Source: a virus. Taken from it: a stretch of DNA of 35,588 nt. Made by a program: the position numbers and the translations under genes. The notes beneath the pieces are model-generated. The model did not search any database, was not told the origin of the DNA, and was given only the letters and a program-made list of their open reading frames with translations. Positions 29,876 through 35,588 of this stretch are shown one piece after another; position 1 is the stretch's first letter, and each line of letters begins with the position of its first letter. The stretch is from the IMG/VR virus record IMGVR_UViG_3300044949_001174, positions 1 through 35,588 of that record; one strand, 5' to 3'.

Positions 29876-30610
29876 TTACACATTCATTGGGTTTTGTAAA
29901 ACTCCTAGGCCTTCCATTGCTTGCATCATTTGTTCCATCGTTGCGCGATGATCAGTGCGTTGCGGGGGATTAAGTAATTGTTGCATCATTGTTGTTTGCA
30001 TTTGATCTTGCATATAACGTTTTAAAAAATCCTGTCGTGTTTCTGCAGTATCTGCATCAGCAGTAGCGCCTGGACTAACAGCTTGACCAGTGGGAACTAA
30101 GACTTCTGTTTCTGCTTCAGGACGATCAACATTGCCATGACCAACGCGGAAAAGAACTTTGCCACTCGGATCCAAGGCCTCAGAAAAATACCCATACCCT
30201 CCACCACTGCCGCGACGAATTTTACCTCCTGCTACACCAGGGAGATAAATAGATGCGTCTTCTACAGCTCCTTTATCAAACCTATTCTTGCCTTTAAAAG
30301 GTACATAGAAATCAAATGAGTCCCAGCCGGGATGTCTGCTATGACTATGGGCACCTGATGCACGTTCTAATAAATCAACTTTGTCCGCAAGATTTGCTGT
30401 TGGATCCCATCTTCGCCCTGATACTGCAGTATTTGAAAATTCAACATTACGTCCCAAAGCGTTGTATTGATTTGCTACTGCGTCCATCGCTTTAACGCGC
30501 TCTGCAATCGGTAATGATTGCAACATCTTTAGATCAATGTGATAGTCCGTACTACCACCGATCTTTGCGCTGGGACCTGTATATCCAGAACGATGAACGG
30601 AATATGCCAT
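29876..30610 (-). CDS. M23-like peptidase domain protein
   Basis: 244 residues. The segment HSHSRHPGWDSFDFYVPFKG, then IYLPGVAGGKIRRGSGGGYG and FRVGHGN, follows the H--DF..P--G--V-----GGGYGN...GHx layout of M23 zinc metallopeptidases (LytM/lysostaphin type), though the second zinc His spacing is unusual. The C-terminal ~60 residues are Met/Gln-rich helices (LKRYMQDQMQTTMMQQLL) as in virion proteins. It may act as a virion-associated wall-degrading or structural protein. It sits downstream of a terminator at 30637-30662, so it starts a separate transcription unit. Confidence 0.55.
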   Translation of the reverse strand: MAYSVHRSGYTGPSAKIGGSTDYHIDLKMLQSLPIAERVKAMDAVANQYNALGRNVEFSNTAVSGRRWDPTANLADKVDLLERASGAHSHSRHPGWDSFDFYVPFKGKNRFDKGAVEDASIYLPGVAGGKIRRGSGGGYGYFSEALDPSGKVLFRVGHGNVDRPEAETEVLVPTGQAVSPGATADADTAETRQDFLKRYMQDQMQTTMMQQLLNPPQRTDHRATMEQMMQAMEGLGVLQNPMNV

Positions 30611-30636
30611 GTTGTTTTATTTCTTATTTTACGAGC

Positions 30637-30662
30637 AAAAAACCCCCGGTTTCCCAGGGGTT
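30637..30662 (-). terminator. Rho-independent terminator (minus strand)
   Basis: On the minus strand AACCCCTGG-GAAA-CCGGGGGTT forms a 9-bp stem with one T-G pair and a GAAA loop, directly followed by a T tract (the two Ts closing the stem plus four more). It lies just after the HhH gene (30679-31110), the last gene of the capsid run, and before the M23-like gene. Confidence 0.85.
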
Positions 30663-30678
30663 AGATAGGAGATAAGTA

Positions 30679-31110
30679 TCAAACTCTGATCAAGTCTGCT
30701 GCTAAAACCGCGTCCCAATCAACCCGTTTAATTTGCTTTAACTGTTCAAGATTGTTAAACCTTTCACCCGATAAGGACATCTGAAGATCTTTAATCTCTC
30801 GAGCTGTTTTCAATCCGATACCCTTAATATGATCAGCGATCATTTGTGGGGTAGCGCCATTGATGTTAAGGCGTGTGTCCGGGGGAAAAGTGCGTGGTTC
30901 TTCCTGCGATGCTTTATCTTTCACACGAAGAGTTTTTACTTTCTTCGTGGCTTCTTCATCAGGTGTGAGCTCAGTTTTGTAAGCGGTGTAAAGGCGACCG
31001 TCCTGGTCTTTGACCATGAACCAATCGCCTTGATCCCATTCGCTTACAATCTCAACACGTGCACCTGTCTTTTTATGCTGATAAAGCATATCTGCAGTTG
31101 GTGTAGACAT
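30679..31110 (-). CDS. Helix-hairpin-helix protein in the virion operon
   Basis: 143 residues. The C-terminal ~65 residues, LNINGATPQMIADHIKGIGL then KTAREIKDLQMSLSGERFNN and LEQLKQIKRVDW, match the ComEA-type HhH domain (LNIN-A---L---pGIG-k-A--I). The N-terminal part has a small beta-barrel-like segment (RVEIVSEWDQGDWFMVKDQD). HhH domains bind DNA non-specifically, unusual next to capsid genes. A role in genome packaging, head-completion or DNA delivery is inferred. It is followed by a strong terminator. Confidence 0.75.
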   Translation of the reverse strand: MSTPTADMLYQHKKTGARVEIVSEWDQGDWFMVKDQDGRLYTAYKTELTPDEEATKKVKTLRVKDKASQEEPRTFPPDTRLNINGATPQMIADHIKGIGLKTAREIKDLQMSLSGERFNNLEQLKQIKRVDWDAVLAADLIRV

Positions 31111-31145
31111 AAGACCAGTTGTTCACTGGTCTTAGTTTAACCTAA

Positions 31146-31958
31146 TCAGCTAACAACGCGACCAGTGAGGTACATGTCGATATCTTCGTAACCAGGTGCA
31201 ATATCAGGTTGGATGTAGCATACTTCCACCACCAGATAACCAGTGCGGCTAGCAGCACTATCAGCGGCAGAAATGTAGAAGCTGCCAGAAGTCGTGGTGC
31301 TATTAGCGGTTTCCTTTGCGAACACTTTGAAAGTGGTCGAGCTGGTCACAGAGTAATAAGCGTTACCAGGAAGAGGACCAAGTACGCCAGAGCTCAGAAT
31401 GAAAGGGTTAGTGCCATAACCCGCAGTACCACCAGCGAAGTAAATCTCGCCAGCTTGGGTACCAGATACGGTAGAGGTGAGGTTAGCTTGTGCCACACCT
31501 TCACCAACGCCCGAAGCAGCGGTGGGGTTACCACCATTGCTACGACCGAAGGAAATCACGTTGCCAGTTGCGGCATACACACCAGAAGCAACCGTGCCAT
31601 CCCAACCAGAAGCAACGGAGATCGCAGTGCGATACACGTAGGCAGGAAGGGTGGAGTCGCCAGAGATCACCATGCCGGTGATGTTGGGACGAGTGTCGTC
31701 TTGGCGGTAAGGCGAAGGAACGATCACATCAGCGGTCGTGGTTGCGGCAGTAGTGCCAGTGCCACCAGAGATGCCTGCAACGGGCACGTAGCCACGCTGC
31801 TGGAAGTAACGGTAGCCAGGGGTAGCCAGTACCGAAGTGGGGCCTGCGTTGGAACCTGTGTCAGTACCAGCGGCATTGGGGTTGATATTACGATACCAAC
31901 CGTTGAGTGCATTATTCCAGTTACCTGGATAAATCTTTTTAGCCGTTAAATAAGTCAT
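31146..31958 (-). CDS. Capsid-associated structural protein
   Basis: 270 residues. Starts MTYLTAKKIYPGNWNNALNG; rich in Gly, Ser, Thr and Ala, with beta strands (AISVASGWDGTVASGVYAAT, FKVFAKETANSTTTSGSFYI) and an end EDIDMYLTGRVVS. It follows the major capsid gene by 27 bases. The composition and context fit a head-decoration or head-fibre protein. The codon pattern, many GCT/GTA/ACC, is like that of the highly expressed capsid gene. No named family is recognised. Confidence 0.7.
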   Translation of the reverse strand: MTYLTAKKIYPGNWNNALNGWYRNINPNAAGTDTGSNAGPTSVLATPGYRYFQQRGYVPVAGISGGTGTTAATTTADVIVPSPYRQDDTRPNITGMVISGDSTLPAYVYRTAISVASGWDGTVASGVYAATGNVISFGRSNGGNPTAASGVGEGVAQANLTSTVSGTQAGEIYFAGGTAGYGTNPFILSSGVLGPLPGNAYYSVTSSTTFKVFAKETANSTTTSGSFYISAADSAASRTGYLVVEVCYIQPDIAPGYEDIDMYLTGRVVS

Positions 31959-31985
31959 TTATCTTTCCAGATATGTTTGTTGTTA

Positions 31986-33143
31986 TCAGATGTTGCCGTC
32001 ATCTTGGATGAAGCTGAATGCAGTGGTAATGAAATCGGTGTTAAGGATTTCGAAACCAGCGTACAGTTGCCAAATCAGAATGATGAAGCGGCTGAAGTCG
32101 TCGTTGTTGTTGATCAGAACCTGAGCATTCGGGCCGCCGATACCAACGCCAACGGCTTGAGGACCGAAGAAGTAACCTTGTGCAACTTCACGAGAAGCAT
32201 AGGTACCACCAGTGCCATCAAAGGAAGCACTGATGCTCTTGCTTGGGAAGTTGGTCGATTCGAAGAACTTCACACCTTCGAACTGAACGCCGGTCGGCAT
32301 CACAGGTTCACCAGCCAGGAAGTAACCTTGGCCAGCCTGAGGACCCATGTAGAAGCTGGCGTTGTTAGGCATCATGGGATTACCCATGTACATGCCTTGA
32401 CCAGGGTTACCAGCGTAACGAGCGATCTCACGGAAGTCAGGATCACGACGCAGGTGCATCATGAAGACGGGATCGCAGATGCAACGATACAGACCATCAG
32501 AGAAGGTCGGAACGTTACGCTTACGCAGGTCCTTAACAACGTTCAGCAGGTCGGTACGAACCTGGAATTGCTGAACATCGGCAGTGTACTCAGTGGCGGT
32601 ATAAGCAATACGACCAGAGGAATCTTTGGTCTTACCACCAGCAAAGTAGTAACCACCTTGCGAAGTAGAGGCGGCACCATTGGCTTCAGCTTTGGCGAGT
32701 TCATCAAGGAACACGCGGTCACGCCAACGGCGATAGTCGTCGAGCAGCGTCAAGCTACCAATCGACTGGTGGAACATATTAAGGTTGCCGGAATCCAGGA
32801 GAAGGCGCTGGGCCGTAATCAGGGTCTCACGAGCAATCTTGAAGGTCGAAGGTTGAGTAGGATCACCCGGGTCCGCAGGACCGGTGTATTCCTTCAGCAC
32901 AACAAGCACCTTCTCTTTGGTGATGTTGCGGCTGTTGGCAGTACCGATGGTCTGGTCGGACACACGCTCACGGCTGTCCTTGGTACCAGGGGTACCCCAG
33001 AACTTATAGCGATCTAACTGAACGGTTTGACCAGGCTGCCGAGTGAAGTCATGAACGACCACAGGCTCGACTGCCATTTCTGCGATATACGCAGGATGGG
33101 GACGGTAAAGTTCCGCACCTAAAATCTTGGGAAAATCGTTCTC
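31986..33143 (-). CDS. Major capsid protein, exon 2 (interrupted by group I intron)
   Basis: The minus frame is open from the proposed splice site at 33143 to the TAA at 31986. It encodes ENDFPKILGAELYRPHPAYI then AEMAVEPVVVHDFTRQPGQT and on to SFIQDDGNI, 385 residues. A naive start would be the ATG at 33077 (MAVEPVVVHD), but the 66 bases upstream are open in frame and read as protein, so the gene continues into the intron. Its size, compact soluble composition, preceding scaffold-like gene and adjacent capsid-associated gene support the capsid role. Exon 1 is probably GTG TTT at 33972-33977. No HK97-family motif was searched. Confidence 0.75.
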   Translation of the reverse strand, partial: ENDFPKILGAELYRPHPAYIAEMAVEPVVVHDFTRQPGQTVQLDRYKFWGTPGTKDSRERVSDQTIGTANSRNITKEKVLVVLKEYTGPADPGDPTQPSTFKIARETLITAQRLLLDSGNLNMFHQSIGSLTLLDDYRRWRDRVFLDELAKAEANGAASTSQGGYYFAGGKTKDSSGRIAYTATEYTADVQQFQVRTDLLNVVKDLRKRNVPTFSDGLYRCICDPVFMMHLRRDPDFREIARYAGNPGQGMYMGNPMMPNNASFYMGPQAGQGYFLAGEPVMPTGVQFEGVKFFESTNFPSKSISASFDGTGGTYASREVAQGYFFGPQAVGVGIGGPNAQVLINNNDDFSRFIILIWQLYAGFEILNTDFITTAFSFIQDDGNI

Positions 33144-33971
33144 CTGGTCTCTAGTTTCTTAGAGGGGTGGACTATCTCTTCATCCCTGTGGGATGCCGGA
33201 CGCTAAATCTGGTATTACGTAACAAGATCGTGTTACACCCAGTAGTCTCTGCACCTTCCAATCACGACTTGATTGGCTTGGCTCAGGATTACCCTCGTCT
33301 TTACGTTAGGGCTTCCCTGAATTCATCCGGTTTGCACCCATCGATTGCTCGGTGGGGTGACAACGTTGAGCGTTCAGTTGAGGCATGTTATGCTTTGGAA
33401 ACTTGTTCATGAACAAAATGAATCCAAAACTTGTTCCAGGATTTGGTAATCTTTACTTAACAGAAGAAGGAATCGCTTTTGAAAAACAACTTGATCCCGA
33501 CAATCAAGAATATTTTAAAAAGATTCCTATTCGATCAACCAGTGTTTATGACCGTATTTCAGTTCTTGTAAATGGAAAGAGGAAAAGGTTTCATCTTCAC
33601 GTCTTGATGGCAGTTGCCTTTTTAGGATTAGATCTGCGTTCCCATGGAACCAGTAACTTTTCCTTACAGGTTGATCACAAAGATAATGACAAGAGGAATA
33701 ATCGACTTGACAATCTAGAGATCGTTACCAAACAAGAGAATTTAACAAGAGCCTGGAAAAACGGTTGCTATAAAAACAATGGCTTTGCCAGTAAAGGAGC
33801 ATCGAAGAAAACGTTGAGAAAGTTTTCTTCAAATGACGTGACTCAAATCAAATCTTTAAAAGAAGCAGGACTTTCGTATAGAAAGATTGCGGAAAAGTTT
33901 GACTGTAATCACGGAGCTATTTACCAAATCTTGAAAGGTTATACCTACCAGGATCTGAACTAGCTATCAAT
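33144..33971 (-). ncRNA. Group I intron in the capsid gene (about 828 nt)
   Basis: On the minus strand, core elements occur in order: P (AATTCAGGGAAGCCC, 33310-33323), Q (AATCCTGAGCCAAGCC, 33275-33290), a CCAATCA/TGATTGG P6 hairpin, R (GGTGCAGAGACTA, 33243-33255), P8 GTAACA/TGTTAC, CATCCC/GGGATG and S (AAGAGATAGTCC, 33169-33180), then a P9 hairpin CTCTA/TAGAG. R and Q match the Anabaena tRNA-Leu intron nearly exactly. The IGS GAACGCT (33369-33375) pairs with exon GGTGTTT over 7 bp with a U-G pair at the splice site. P3 is not resolved. The splice sites are predicted. An HNH gene lies within the P1 loop on the opposite strand. Confidence 0.85.
33409..33963 (+). CDS. HNH homing endonuclease in P1 loop, antisense to intron
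   Basis: 184 residues from ATG 33409 (MNKMNPKLVPGFGNLYLTEE); an ATG at 33385 adds 8 residues. HNH core: FHLHVLMAVAF, then VDHKDNDKRNNRLDNLEIVT with the H-N-H residues. The C-terminal HTH is KKTLRKFSSNDVTQIKSLKE then AGLSYRKIAEKFDCNHGAIY, a resolvase-like DNA-binding end typical of homing nucleases. The gene is on the plus strand, while the intron and capsid are on the minus strand. Its stop lies 8 bases from the predicted 5' splice site, so the whole gene sits in the loop of P1. This orientation is unusual for intron nucleases. Confidence 0.85.
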   Translation: MNKMNPKLVPGFGNLYLTEEGIAFEKQLDPDNQEYFKKIPIRSTSVYDRISVLVNGKRKRFHLHVLMAVAFLGLDLRSHGTSNFSLQVDHKDNDKRNNRLDNLEIVTKQENLTRAWKNGCYKNNGFASKGASKKTLRKFSSNDVTQIKSLKEAGLSYRKIAEKFDCNHGAIYQILKGYTYQDLN

Positions 33972-33977
33972 AAACAC
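33972..33977 (-). CDS. Predicted capsid exon 1: GTG TTT
   Basis: GTG TTT at 33977-33972 follows GGAGGA with 9 bases of spacing. Unspliced translation stops after five codons (TAG at 33960-33962). Splicing at 33971/33972 to 33143 joins MF to ENDFPK in frame. Predicted from pairing and frame only. Confidence 0.45.
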
Positions 33978-33986
33978 CTTGGTTTA

Positions 33987-33992
33987 TCCTCC
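33987..33992 (-). promoter_or_regulatory. Ribosome-binding site of the capsid gene (GGAGGA)
   Basis: GGAGGA on the minus strand, 9 bases before the GTG at 33977. It is the best ribosome site in the gap between 34077 and the intron and is what supports a GTG start for the capsid gene upstream of the intron. Confidence 0.6.
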
Positions 33993-34018
33993 AGTGTCAG
34001 TGTTTTTATCGGGTGAAA

Positions 34019-34041
34019 GATAAAGACACATGTGTCTTATC
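34019..34041. promoter_or_regulatory. Palindrome GATAA(A)GACACATGTGTCTTATC upstream of capsid gene
   Basis: The 14 bases AGACACATGTGTCT (34024-34037) are a perfect palindrome, extended on both sides by GATAA/TTATC. It lies in the leader between the gene at 34077 and the capsid start. There is no T-run. It could be an operator, an RNA processing site or a stabilising hairpin for capsid mRNA. Confidence 0.4.
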
Positions 34042-34076
34042 TAACACAAATTTTAGCAGGTACTAGACTTAAACGT

Positions 34077-34523
34077 CTACATATACTGCAAAGTTGGTGT
34101 GGCAGTACGTGCCATCAAGGTATTGCTGGATCCATAACGCTCTGGATCCTCACCTTGAATGACGTTCATAACACCGCCGCCAATCGTGCCACCAAGTGCG
34201 CCTGCACCAAGAACACCTAATCCAGTGCCAAGTGCAAACTCAGCCTTGGGACTAGTAGAGCCAGCCTTAACAAGCCTACTCATGTAGCCTGGCCCAAGAG
34301 TTGCCCCTACTCCTGCACCTAAAGCACCGGCGCCTAACGCTTCCGCAATTAGACGACCGGGACTTTTTTCTTGTGCTTGGCCGGTAACAACGTTTCCAAG
34401 GGTGGCAAGACCTGCAGCGGCGGCACCTGCACCAAGAGTGGACAATGTGGGGTCCATTGCTGCATTTATTAATGCTGCTTTACCCTTTGAAAGTAACGGA
34501 TTGAATTTACCGGCTAGCTTCAT
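34077..34523 (-). CDS. Gly/Ala-rich (glycine-zipper) virion protein
   Basis: 148 residues. Glycine-zipper stretches LGAGAAAAGLATLGNVV, EALGAGALGAGVGATLG and LGTGLGVLGAGALGGTIGGG alternate with helical segments and could span or deform a membrane. The start follows the scaffold-like gene's TGA by 4 bases with GGAG upstream. The position between the scaffold and the capsid gene suggests a minor head or ejection protein. No family is recognised. Confidence 0.65.
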   Translation of the reverse strand: MKLAGKFNPLLSKGKAALINAAMDPTLSTLGAGAAAAGLATLGNVVTGQAQEKSPGRLIAEALGAGALGAGVGATLGPGYMSRLVKAGSTSPKAEFALGTGLGVLGAGALGGTIGGGVMNVIQGEDPERYGSSNTLMARTATPTLQYM

Positions 34524-34527
34524 GACC

Positions 34528-35523
34528 TCACTCCATCACAAACAATTTGTTTGCAACAACTTGAGGTTGAGCTTGGTTCAGTAAACGCCAGGCGTTTGCC
34601 GGATCTATATCCATCTGTTGCTTAAAGCTGCCCCAGAAGTTTTCAGGACGCTGGGGAGCAGTTGCAGAAGGAGGTGCTGGCATGTACGGATTCACCGAAT
34701 CGATTGGTGCCGTGCGATAACCAGGAGTCTCAAGTTCGGTCTCACTTTCGTACACAGGGCACGGACCTTCAGGACCAAAGAACTGCAGGGTGTAATCGCT
34801 GAGAACATCAGGGTTCGTCAGGATTTCATTGTATGCAAGATTCTCTTGGTGCTCATTGACTGCAAAACCGGCATAACCAGTTAACAGACCTTGTGCTTGT
34901 TGGCCCCATGCAACAGCACTATCTAACATTCCCTCAAGATTAAGGGCGTATTGATTGAGGATTGCTGGTGCATTCCAACCGTAGTTACTTACTACGAACT
35001 TGCTTTCGTTGTTTAGGTTCAGATAATCCGCGATTGCCGTTTGTACTTCCCCGGTCGGATTTAGTCCGTCGAGCGTTGAGTAAATCGCCGAAGAAATTTG
35101 GGAAGAGTTGGGCGAGTATGTCTGGTTGGCTTGCCAGGTCTGCGGAGCCGATTGATACGTACTTTGGCCGTTCGTTTGTCCGTAATTGGCCGGACTGTAG
35201 GTCGTCGGTGCTGACGGTTGACCCTGGAACGGGGATTGAACTGGGCTGCTCAGAAGGCCCACCACCTTGTTGAATGCCGACTCCCATGGATTGCTCTGGC
35301 TCTCCGATTGGGATTGGGGGGCGTACTGAGACGGGTTTGATTGGTAACTGGGGGCCGCCTGTGGTACTGCTTGGGGGTAGCTCGTACCCACCTGATACGG
35401 GGCTGGTTGTCCCACTGGAGCTGCTGGTGCTGCTTGGTAGCTCGGCACCACGTAGCTGCTTGGAGCCACCGCTGCCGGAACTTGGCTCGTCTGTGGGATC
35501 GATTGGACGGTAGCGTCCTGCAT
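34528..35523 (-). CDS. Scaffold-like protein, Gln/Pro/Ser-rich
   Basis: 331 residues from ATG 35523 with AAGGAG 7 bases upstream. The first ~150 residues are disordered Gln/Pro/Ser/Tyr/Ala repeats (YQAAPAAPVGQPAPYQVG). The C-terminal half is helical (TAIADYLNLNNESKFVVSNYG, ILNQYALNLEGMLDSAVAWG) and ends in a hydrophobic/charged helix. Placement directly upstream of the capsid genes and this composition fit a capsid-assembly scaffold. A second open frame covers its first 540 bases on the same strand (see 34985-35588), so part of this region may be coding in two frames. Confidence 0.65.
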   Translation of the reverse strand: MQDATVQSIPQTSQVPAAVAPSSYVVPSYQAAPAAPVGQPAPYQVGTSYPQAVPQAAPSYQSNPSQYAPQSQSESQSNPWESAFNKVVGLLSSPVQSPFQGQPSAPTTYSPANYGQTNGQSTYQSAPQTWQANQTYSPNSSQISSAIYSTLDGLNPTGEVQTAIADYLNLNNESKFVVSNYGWNAPAILNQYALNLEGMLDSAVAWGQQAQGLLTGYAGFAVNEHQENLAYNEILTNPDVLSDYTLQFFGPEGPCPVYESETELETPGYRTAPIDSVNPYMPAPPSATAPQRPENFWGSFKQQMDIDPANAWRLLNQAQPQVVANKLFVME

Positions 35524-35588
35524 AACTCATCTCCTTTTGTAAAGCTTCTAAAGTTCGATACAGATATGGCGTTAAATCCAATCTTGGA
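34985..35588 (-). CDS. Overlapping reading frame, 5' end outside window
   Basis: Open from the window edge (reads PRLDLTPYLYRTLEALQKEM) to a TAA ending KQRKQVRSK, at least 200 residues, in a different frame of the same strand as the scaffold-like gene. The first ~22 codons lie upstream of the scaffold start and read as a normal helix. The middle is Pro/Ser/Gly-rich, and a later part (YVSIGSADLASQPDILAQLF then PNFFGDLLNARRTK) also looks like protein. It could be the end of an upstream gene overlapping the scaffold by about 540 bases, or an accident of the stop-poor composition. Confidence 0.4.
   Translation of the reverse strand, partial: PRLDLTPYLYRTLEALQKEMSYAGRYRPIDPTDEPSSGSGGSKQLRGAELPSSTSSSSGTTSPVSGGYELPPSSTTGGPQLPIKPVSVRPPIPIGEPEQSMGVGIQQGGGPSEQPSSIPVPGSTVSTDDLQSGQLRTNERPKYVSIGSADLASQPDILAQLFPNFFGDLLNARRTKSDRGSTNGNRGLSEPKQRKQVRSK

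Noticed and set aside
31209-33017. Long plus-strand open frames of 246 and 346 residues opposite capsid genes
   Set aside because: They are antisense shadows of the capsid and capsid-associated genes, produced by their biased codon use; products lack domain features and no starts with ribosome sites were seen.
33078-33400. Plus-strand frame at 33167-33412 (81 residues) beside the capsid gene
   Set aside because: It overlaps the group I intron core on the other strand and has no ribosome site or recognisable protein pattern.

Overview
This window looks like part of a double-stranded DNA tailed phage genome that probably infects cyanobacteria. The phage assignment rests on a major-capsid/scaffold-like gene pair, long repetitive tail-fibre genes, several peptidoglycan hydrolases, HNH homing endonucleases and tightly packed genes with ATGA/GTGA overlaps. 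The cyanobacterial link rests on an NblA-like phycobilisome-degradation protein, a SpeD (S-adenosylmethionine decarboxylase) gene, a Dcd gene, proteins of types I associate with cyanophages, and a group I intron whose core resembles that of cyanobacterial tRNA-Leu introns. No terminase, portal, DNA polymerase, integrase or tRNA gene was recognised, so this is an incomplete genome and not clearly a T4-like or T7-like cyanophage.

Layout. 1-760 (minus): a four-gene overlapping run of tiny proteins leading into a truncated methyltransferase-like gene. 811-6860 (mostly plus): nucleic-acid metabolism, with a RecB-family nuclease, a prim-pol/SF3 helicase fusion, SpeD and a glycosyltransferase; several junctions are 4-base overlaps. 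6879-7137 is a large imperfect inverted repeat in the only sizeable intergenic gap. 7171-9675 (plus): HNH-like proteins, a virion-like protein and small proteins. 9678-15929 (minus): endolysin, paired paralogous small proteins, a zinc-ribbon protein, an S74-chaperone fibre and a TG-repeat fibre, and a membrane protein. 15981-19515 (mainly plus): HTH regulator, Dam-like methyltransferase homologue, dCTP deaminase, DUF3310 protein. 19503-21181 (minus): NblA-like protein, GH24 lysozyme, small basic proteins.

21184-35588 is the virion module. It is on the minus strand except for two plus-strand HNH genes. In transcription order it runs: scaffold-like protein, Gly/Ala-rich protein, major capsid protein, capsid-associated protein, HhH protein, terminator, M23-like protein, then further virion proteins including a SleB-like hydrolase and a 952-residue protein.

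The main discovery is at the capsid gene. Its reading frame continues upstream of the apparent ATG and runs into a group I intron (about 33144-33971) with recognisable P, Q, R and S elements. A 7-bp P1 helix can be drawn that places the 5' splice site directly after a two-codon first exon (GTG TTT) with its own GGAGGA ribosome site. The loop of P1 holds an HNH endonuclease gene in the opposite orientation to the intron. Other notable points are the 260-bp inverted repeat, a decayed small gene with an ATA start and internal TGA, a long two-frame overlap at the scaffold gene, and palindromes placed at the start codons of four genes, including both clear lysis enzymes.
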